Source: Stramonita haemastoma
Lineage: Eukaryota; Mollusca; Gastropoda; Neogastropoda; Muricidae
Direction of reading: 5' to 3'
Assembly: GCA_030674155.1 (NCBI GenBank)
Contig: CM060322.1
Coordinates: 56,994,494-57,058,493, forward strand
Length of the DNA stretch: 64,000 bases
Shown here: piece after piece, positions 1 through 9,158 of the stretch
How the letters are laid out: every line of letters begins with the position of its first letter
Position numbering within the stretch: the first letter of the stretch is position 1
Program-made: the position numbers and the translations under genes
The notes under the pieces: model-generated
What the model saw: the letters and a program-made list of their open reading frames with translations, nothing else
Database searches by the model: none
What the model was told of the DNA's origin: nothing

Positions 1-20
1 TCTCTGTCTCTGTCTCTCTC

Positions 21-91
21 AAACACACACTCATGCACACACACACACATACACACACACACATGTACACACACACATGTACACACACACA

Positions 92-143
<52 letters not shown>
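21..143. repeat. (CA)n microsatellite
   Basis: Nearly pure CA with CATGTA interruptions. From here to 577 I see nothing else supportable. Confidence 0.95.
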
Positions 144-146
<3 letters not shown>

Positions 147-572
147 CAGCTATTAGAGACATGACGGTGCCCATGAACACACAAGGAAAACTTCATCCTG
201 ACATTGTTACTGCCATGTTGTATTATGACTATAAAACCTGAAAATGAGAATGACCAATTTTGTGATAGATCACACACTACGCTCTACAGAGACTAGACTG
301 GTAAGGCTTTTGACAATTCATTGTTCCAAAACATTTATTTTTCTTTGAATGAAACTTAAATAAATATTAAAAAAAAGACAACATGTAACAGTCATAGTTT
401 TACTGGTCTCTCCAATTACTGCCAATTTGTACCCTGCAAGCTTTCAACAAAATTTATGTATCACGATATTGATAATAAATGTTTGTGTTACATTGTAACA
501 CTAACTGAAAGAAATTAGGCATAAACTGCCCCCCTCCCACCCCTTCCTTCCAGACAAAAAGATTCTGGCATG

Positions 573-577
<5 letters not shown>

Positions 578-634
<57 letters not shown>

Positions 635-1100
635 TGTGTGTGTGTGTAGTAGTAGTAGTCTTCAATTTTACGTCCTTCCACATACAGTGATACCGGACTG
701 GGTTTGGGGAGGGGGAAAAGTATAAATAGAACAAAAGAAAATAATAAATAAATAAATAAATAAATATGAGCATAAACATATGAGTAAATAAATTAAGATA
801 AAGAATGAAAACACAGTTACCCATATGACAAAAATAAAGTAACAATAAGAGCTAAAACACTGGTGAAATTTAGAGAGAAAGGGAGACAGTGACAGAGAAA
901 ATGGCTGGGAATGGAAGGGATTTAGATAAAAAATAAAATTAAAAATTGATGACGTGTGTGTGTGTGTGTGTGCGCGCACGCGCGCATGCAGCGCGCGTAC
1001 GTGCGTGCATATGCGTTTACGTGTGGGTGTGCGTGCGTGTGCGTGTGTGGGTGTGGGTACTGTGTGCGTTCGTGTCTCTGTGTTTGTACTCTTGTGTATG
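578..1100. repeat. (GT)n tracts and (AAAT)n
   Basis: (GT)n at 578-647, AAAT repeats at 744-765, (GT/GC)n at 953-1095. No gene seen between them. Confidence 0.9.
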
Positions 1101-1422
1101 TATGTAGTTATGGCTGAAGATATCCTCATTCTATTAAGCGAAACTGTGTGATAACCATTAACAACAGGAAAAAAAGAAAAAAAAAGAAAAGAAACAACAA
1201 CGCTATGGCTACAACAAGTGCCCAATGGGACTTAATAAACTCTTAGCAATAGCAAACACTAAATTGATATTATCTAGAACTTGTTCAAGGGAAGTTTCAG
1301 AAAAGCTAGGTAAGTAACGTTTTAAAGTCTTGCATTCAAGTACAATATGAGTATTTGAAATATTATTGTTTCCACATAAGCATTTAACATCCTTGCTAAA
1401 TTTTGTGATAAAAGCGTTTAAT

Positions 1423-1627
<205 letters not shown>

Positions 1628-1665
1628 CTAGGTTATAGGTAGGAGGAAAAGTTTAAAATCCTTAC

Positions 1666-1995
1666 CGGCATACAGTCAAACATTGACGTTTCCTCCCCTG
1701 TGCCATCCACAGAAAGCTGGACCGTGTCATCCTTCAGGTACAAGGCTTTCAGACGCTGGGTCAGTGTCAGGTCTTGTTCACTTTTTTTCCTCAGTTTATT
1801 GATGATGAACTGCTGTAGGCCACCAGACACCACTGGGGTAGATTTGGCTTTGTTGTACATCTTGTATTTGACTAGCAACTGTCTGATCGATGATAGGAAG
1901 TCCACTATTTCTTGGTCCAACTGCTGACCATCCTGCTTACGGTCTTCTGCTCTGGGCAACTCATTCAGATTCGGTGGAAGCGAAACAGCAAGCAT
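1666..1995 (-). CDS. First coding exon of an unrecognised gene
   Basis: An ATG at 1995 (minus strand) opens 110 codons ending at a consensus donor (CCG|GTAAGG, exon end 1666, phase 0). The protein starts MLAVSLPPNLNELPRAEDRK, is hydrophilic and probably helical, with a Lys/Arg-rich stretch around residues 65-75 (INKLRKKSEQ). I do not recognise the family. I take it as real because it has a clean donor, balanced composition unlike the microsatellite frames nearby, and a head-to-head position 344 bp from the DPH2 start, typical of a shared promoter. The rest of the gene lies to the left of the window or in exons I cannot identify; positions 1-1665 would be its first intron. Confidence 0.6.
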
Positions 1996-2339
1996 TTTGA
2001 AAATTAATGTCGACGATCGCGCTGGGTAGATGATCAGTATGGGCCTGCCAATTCCAAAAGATTGAGTTCTTCATCGTAGAAGCAATACTTATAGTTGTAA
2101 CACACCCTGGGAGTGCCGTGTCATTTGACGTGTGTTTCGTGATGTCGTGTTTGTTCCAACGTGGATCAAGGAAGTTGACAGTTGCTATTAGATTTGCGCA
2201 TGCCCATTACGACCTTACCACTTCCTAGTATTTTTTCCGGTGTCGAGTACGCAAACAACGTGGTTGTGGCTTACACAACAAAAAAAAATTGTTGTTTTTG
2301 TTGATCTGCTTGCCCAGATCATTACCGATTACTGGAAAG
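1996..2339. promoter_or_regulatory. Candidate bidirectional promoter
   Basis: A 344-bp gap separates two divergent start codons. It holds more CpGs than its surroundings, an NRF1-like TGCGCATGCC at 2195-2204, and an ETS-like TTTCCGG near 2233. No TATA box is evident. Inference from architecture; transcription start sites are not visible. Confidence 0.45.
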
Positions 2340-2492
2340 ATGACGAGCACGTCAGCCTTTAGTTCTGAAGACGACGTGACAAAGAAAACACTGTCCACAG
2401 TCTCCAAGACACTGACACCAGCACATCAACTTAACGATGTGTACGAAATAAGCAGATGCGGTCTATGGGTTTCAGAAAACCAGTTTGCAAAG
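2340..2492 (+). CDS. DPH2: DPH2 exon 1
   Basis: Residues 1-51, starting [13 protein letters not shown] and ending ENQFAK. The LNDVYEI segment matches the conserved N-terminal LDGVYEL-like motif. Donor AAG|GTGAG at 2493, phase 0. Confidence 0.9.
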
Positions 2493-3168
2493 GTGAGAAA
2501 AAAGGATTAAAACCGTTAATCATAATGTAATTAAAAAGACATACAGAGACACACAGAGGAGATGACAATCAATTACCTAAAGATGTGGACTGGGCCCAAA
2601 ATTGAAAAATGTTGGTGTGAAGTTGTTCAGAGAATCAAATGTATATCATCATATACATTTTGTTGCGCTCTGAACAGAATATTTGTTTAGAAAATTATTC
2701 GTGTACATCTGTAAACATTCATTTATCATTCAGCTTTAACCGGGGTTGCAAGCCCAACACAAGAGTTACACAATTCACCAATTGTCTGAACAACTTCACA
2801 CCAATGACCAACATTAAAAAAACTAGCCAACGTTATTTCAGTGTGACTGAGAAAAAGAGAGTTGACATTTAGATGTATTTTGGGAAATAGTACATTTGAG
2901 TCTTGTGTTAAAAAACAAGAAACAGATTGCTACTGTATAAAACAGATTGTTTCTCTGGTCTAACCACTAGGGTACCCTGCCTCCCACCCTCCTTCCCCTT
3001 GTGTTGTATCAAAACCAGTAAAGAACTGTTTACAGGTGGCCAAGTCAATACTTGTGTCACAGATGACAGTGGAACAGGTGACAAGATTTACAAAACTGCA
3101 TACACATGGGGCCTGGATGTAAAAAATCACATGAGTGCTTATTCCATTATCCTTGATGTAAAAGAAAA

Positions 3169-3199
<31 letters not shown>

Positions 3200-5000
3200 A
3201 CAAACAAACTACAAAACTAGTAAAGAACAGTTTACAGGTGGTCAAGTCAGTGCCTGTATCCTTACAAAACTAGTAGTAGAGAATGAATACAGATGGCCAG
3301 GTCAATGCTTGTATCACTGCAAAACTAGTAGTAAACAACTGTTCAAAAGTCCTTCAGATGAGACTATAAACTGAGGCCCCGTGTGCAAACACATGCAGAA
3401 CATCTTGTGCACACATTAAAAACCCATTTTGCTTTTTGGAATAATAGGCCATTGTGTGCTCGTGGGAACGGATGACAGAATTTACAAAACTGCATACACA
3501 TGGGGACTGGATTGGATGTAAAAAAGCACATGAGTGCTAATTCCATTATCCTCAAAATAAAAGAATAAAAGAAAAAAGATAGCCGAGTCAGTGTCGCCTG
3601 TTGGTATATATAAATATATATCTTAAGTTCTGCAACTAGTAAATTACTGTATACAGATAGCCAAAAGACTGCTAGTACAGTAGTAGCACTACAGCTAGTA
3701 ACCAACTGTTTACATGAGGACAAGCCAGAGGCTGTAGTAACTACAAGTTGTACAACTGCCAGTTCTGTTCACTTTACAGGTGGCCCTGCAGTTTCCAGAT
3801 GAGCGACTGATCGACTCAGTGCCTGTGCTGAATCATCTGCAGGGAGTTGTGCCCCCTGCCACCACCATCTTCATTCTGGGAGATACTTCGTATGGAAGGT
3901 GTGTGGATTAAAAACTAAGAGACTCAGATAAACAGACAATCGATAGAAAGTGCCTCTTTTCAACAAGGATTTTACCTTTGGAAGCTCTTGTTGCTGTGGG
4001 ATCTTTTGCATGCGCTAAGCATGTATAAGTTAAGTACTATGACACTCAGAAACTTAGATTTGTCATCTCATCTGAAGACTAGCACCCAGACCATCGCTCA
4101 AGGCTTTCTAGATGGGAGAGAAGTTGGGGCTCAAATGGTGATCAAGCCAACAGCTTCTGACATTTTGGTCAACTGTGTTACCTGTAGAAAGTTGATCCAC
4201 CTTAGTCCATACTCAAGTTTTTGACATAGGTTAACTTTTACTCTTTAATCTTTTTTCTTGGCTGGAGCTCCCAGGTCCACCAATGGCAAGACTTTGCAAA
4301 TGCAACCCTTTTTTACCCACCACAAAAGAAACCACATTCTTTTTTTCTTTTTTTTTTTAGATCAGATTTTCAGTTTTTCCTGTCATCAACCACAATGTGA
4401 TAGAATCACATATATGTAGCCTCAAGAGTACTGAAAGAAGCCACATTCTGACTGAAGAGAAGTTTAAAACCTTGAAGGTGGCTAGTTACGCACCCAATAT
4501 TTGATATTACTTGGCTGAAAAGATGCAAGAATGGAGTTGAAACATTCAACCACCGCCCATTTTCAAAACTAATCTTACTTAAAGACTCACTTGCTTCAAG
4601 ACTGGGGTGTTGTTCCATACAGAAGGAATTTATCATCACTGAAAACAGGTGTAAGTGAACAGAGTAGGTTTTGCAGAAGGTGTCCTATGGATTCAATCCC
4701 AAATTTATGAAGGAAAGCATTTTTCTGATATTTGTCTGTGATTTCAAATGGTTATGTGGTAACATTTTAGTTTGTTGTTGTTATTGATGCTGCTGCTATT
4801 GTGAGTTTTATTTATTTAAAGAAAAACAACTATCAGTTCTGTGTTTGGATACAAATTTTCTGAAACAAGCTTTCAAACCCCCCTCCCCCCCCCCCAAAAA
4901 AAAAAGCCAATCCCTCCCCTCCCTCTCTCCCTCACTCCAATGCTTTAATAAGTTATACATGTATAGATCTGCAAAATTATTATTTTGACAGTAAAATAGC

Positions 5001-5091
<91 letters not shown>

Positions 5092-6384
5092 CATATATAT
5101 ACATATATGTTTTTCTTTTTTTTATTTTTTCAAGATAAATAGAAAAAGTTTTTGTGTGCTTTTTTACATCCAGTCCCCATATGCATGCGGTTTTGTAAAT
5201 TTTGTCATCCATTATATTATGATGTGGTGTGTTTTTGTGTCGGATTTTACATTTGTAAACCCAATGCATGTAATTAGTGTAATTTTGTTACTTTGGTAAA
5301 TTGGGGACGGGTCAGAGCACTTATTTTCCTCAAGCTAAGGTTAATCAGCATTGATCGTGGTTACCAAGTGGATAGATGAACATTTGTATACCTTGGCTTC
5401 AGTACAGTCCCCCTGTTCACCCAGCTGTAAATGGGTACCTGCCCTCTTCAGGATCAGGGAAGGTAAAGCAGCGAGGGAGAAGAGATGGGCACCACCTTTA
5501 ATAAGCCGGCCCCTAGAGAAGCTGAGGTCTCTGATTCCTCACTTCCCTATGACCACGTAGGTTATGGGACACCATTACCTTTTTTTTTTATATCTATTGG
5601 GTATGGAACTGTTCTCTGTGTGCTCAGTTGCTGCGTGGACGAAGTAGCGGCGGAACATTACGGGGCGGACAGCCTGATTCACTATGGCCCCACCTGCCTG
5701 TCCCCCACACAGCGCCTGCCTGTGCTTCACGTCTTGTGCTCACAGCCTGTGGACGTCGCCCACGCTGCGCAGCAGCTGCAGGCCCTGCCCTCTGCTGCAA
5801 CAGCCAGGATGGTCGTCATGGCAGACACCATGTATCAGCATGCTGTCGGTAAGATAGTGTTGTTGTGGTGGTGATGTTTGTTGTTTGTGATATTTGGGGT
5901 GTAATGATGTAATGATTATTTGAAGTGGAATGAATGTGATGATGATTTAATGATGATGGTAATTTCTACTGCTGCTATTGCTGTTATTTCTCTTGGTATT
6001 TCTTAGAAATTTTCTAAGAATGATGGTGATTATAATGATGATGATGATAACTATAACAATAACAGCAGCAGTATGATAATAGTGATAATAATAGTAACAG
6101 CAGCAGTTGTAGTAAAAATTGTAAATTAAAAAGAAAAAGGTAATGATAATAACGGTGATGATAATTATGATGATGATGATAATGATGATGACAATGGTGA
6201 GATGACAATGACAATGCAGTCATCATCATGGTCTTCATCGTAATGGTGATGATGATGACATTGATGATGACAAAGACAATGAAACAAAGAAAGAATGAAT
6301 CTATTTATGAAATGTGGGATGATTTCTAAACCATTCTACACCAAAAGGCACGAGTGTAGTGCTGGAGGAGAAATATCAATATTG

Positions 6385-6427
<43 letters not shown>

Positions 6428-9124
6428 AATGTGTGTTATTCAGCTGCAGCCTTATATCCATTTTTTTTTAGACAAGCAATTAATTTCATGATTTAGTTAT
6501 CGATCTTATCTGTGTAACACATTTAAACCCTGATCCATTCATTTGTACTCAGTGGATGGTTGGCTGAAGGGTAATAATATTTCATGAACTGAAAATACAT
6601 ATATCCATGTGTTCCAGAGCCACTGGCAGAGCATCTGAAATCAGCAGGAATCGAGGCGGTGGCATCCCACCTTCAGATGCCGGCTTCATTGGGAAAGACG
6701 CTCACTCCAGACACAGCAGCAAACTCCCATCAGAGTCCGCAAGAAATTCAGGCTGACGCTACCACTAACATGAAAAGTGAAAACGAAGTCTGCTGGCACT
6801 GTCAGTGTCGTCGGAAATTCGCGCTACCTGCAGAAGACAAGGTGGAGAACTACAGCGTGTGCTACATCGGGGAAGAAGGCAAGGTGCTGACCAATCTCAT
6901 GATGACCATGAACAAGTGCCAGTTTCTCTCCTACAACCCGGAAACCAGAACAGCCCGGCGCGAAACGCTGAACGTGAACCGTGAGCTGATGAAGCGCTAC
7001 TACATGATCGAGCGTGTGAAGGAGGCCAGGATCGTGGGCATTGTGGCGGGCACTCTGGGCGTGGCCAGGACAGCAGAGGTGATCACACACCTGAAGGAGG
7101 TGGTGAAGGGCGCGGGGAAGAAGAGCTACGCCTTTGTGGTGGGGAAGCTGAACGTGCCCAAGCTGGCCAACTTCCTGGAGGTGGAGGTGTTTGTGCTGGT
7201 GGCCTGCCCCCTCCACACGCTGCTCGACTCCAAGGACTTCCTCCGGCCCGTGGTCACGCCCTTTGACCTGGAGCTGGCCTGCAACCAGGCCAGGGAGTGG
7301 ACCGGGGACTACGTCACCGACTTCTCCCAGCTCCTGCCAGGTAAAAAAACTGGATATTTTTATGTTGTTTTTTACTGTCTTTCTTTCTTCTTCTTTTTCT
7401 TCTTTCTTTCTTTCTTTCTTTCTTTTTCTTTCTTTCTTTCTTCTTCTTTTTTCTTTCTTTTCTTTTTTTTTCTTTTTTCTTTTCTTTCTTTTTTCTTTTC
7501 TTTCTTTCTTTCTTTCTTTCTTTCTCTTTCTTTCTTTCTTTCTCTTTATGTCACAGCAGATTTCTCTGCTTGAAATTGGGGCTGCTCTCTCCGGGGAGGG
7601 TGCGTCGCCACGAGTGCAGCGCCTACCCATTTTTTTTCTTTTTCCTGTCTGCAACTGCTTTCGTTTCTCTATCAGAGTGGCTTTTTTTTTTTTTTTTTTT
7701 TTACAGAATTTTGCCAGGGACAACCCTGTTGTTGCCGTGGGTTCTTTTACATTCACTAAATAATGATTTGTAACACACGTGACCTCGGTGTATCATCTCA
7801 TCCGAAAGACTAGCACCCAGACCACCACTCATGGTCTAATGGATATGTACCTATAGCAACACACAGTGCGCAAATCCAGGACAACTCAGTCAAGGGTCCA
7901 GGGCCTAGTGCTAAAATTAGCCCCTTCCTTTGACCAAGACCTAGTGTGGTCAGTTTCTACTGTAATCAGCACCAGCTGGGATGGAATGGACAGCAGCTGA
8001 GAGTAGCTGAAAGTGGGGGAAACTGACAGCTGTGAACAATATATCTTTACCTGGAGTCTGTTCCATATGTGATGGACACTATAGCCTAGTGGTTAAGACT
8101 GTTCAACTTTAGTCCCTTTGGTCCACGGAGTCGTGGGTTTGAATCTTGGCGGCGTGTGGTGTATTAAGGGTGGGGATTTTTGCGATCTTCCAGGTGAAAG
8201 CTGCTAGGAAAGAATGCCTTTGATTTGAGTTCTAAAAATGGAACAAACTGTAATTATCAGAAATTGCATGTTTTGTACTTTTTAATATTGTACAGTCTTC
8301 TTTGTTCAAGTTAGATTTTGTTTGGTTCATTCCTTGGCTAGAGCTTTGAGGTGAAATTTATGCATATGCTACTGTTCTTTCCCCTTCGTTAAGGTAGACA
8401 TAGTCTGACTTCCGGGATTACAATTCGTTGTGTCAATTAAGTCCATGTGACTTTAATGACAATTAATAATTTCTGATTCTGATTGAAGTTGTGATCTGGA
8501 ATGTGGCTGTAGCATTGAAGTAGTAATGAGAGAGTTAAAGTATAGGGGCGGGATAGCTCAGTGGTCAGAGCGCTCACTTTCCCCCAGCCAGGTCAAGCAT
8601 CATCGATCGTGGTTACCAATTAGATAGGTGACCGTTTGCATGCCTTGGCTACAGTACAGTTCCCCCAGTTCACCCAGCTGTAAATGGGTACCTGCCCTAT
8701 TTAGGGTCAGGGAAGGTAAAGCAGCGAGGGAGAGGAGATGGGTGCCTCCCTCAACATGCTGGCCCCTGGAGAAGCTGAGGTCTCTGACACCTCGCTCCCC
8801 TACGACCACACAGGTTATGGGACACCTTTACCTTTTAAAGTAAAGCTAAAAAGTGTGACAGTAGAGCAGAGAATGGTTGTGGTGTGGACAGGAGCAGCAG
8901 ACTATGTGCCAGCTGTCCCCTCAGAGCCAGATGCTGCAGATGTCTCCCTCATCTCCAACAAACTGGTCAGTCTGGGTCAGAGGTCAGAGGTGGATGGGGA
9001 GGGCGAGGCGTCTGCGGTAGTTCTACGTTCGGATGCCATGGCCTTGACCTCTGTCGGTGCAGAAACTGCTGGTGGGTAGTTTTGATTTTTTGGGTGAAAT
9101 GTTGATCATGTTTGGTTGTAATGT

Positions 9125-9158
<34 letters not shown>

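Noticed and set aside
6824..7756. 310-codon minus-strand frame opposite DPH2 exon 4
   Set aside because: Antisense of a real exon joined to a Lys/Glu tract from the TTTC repeat.
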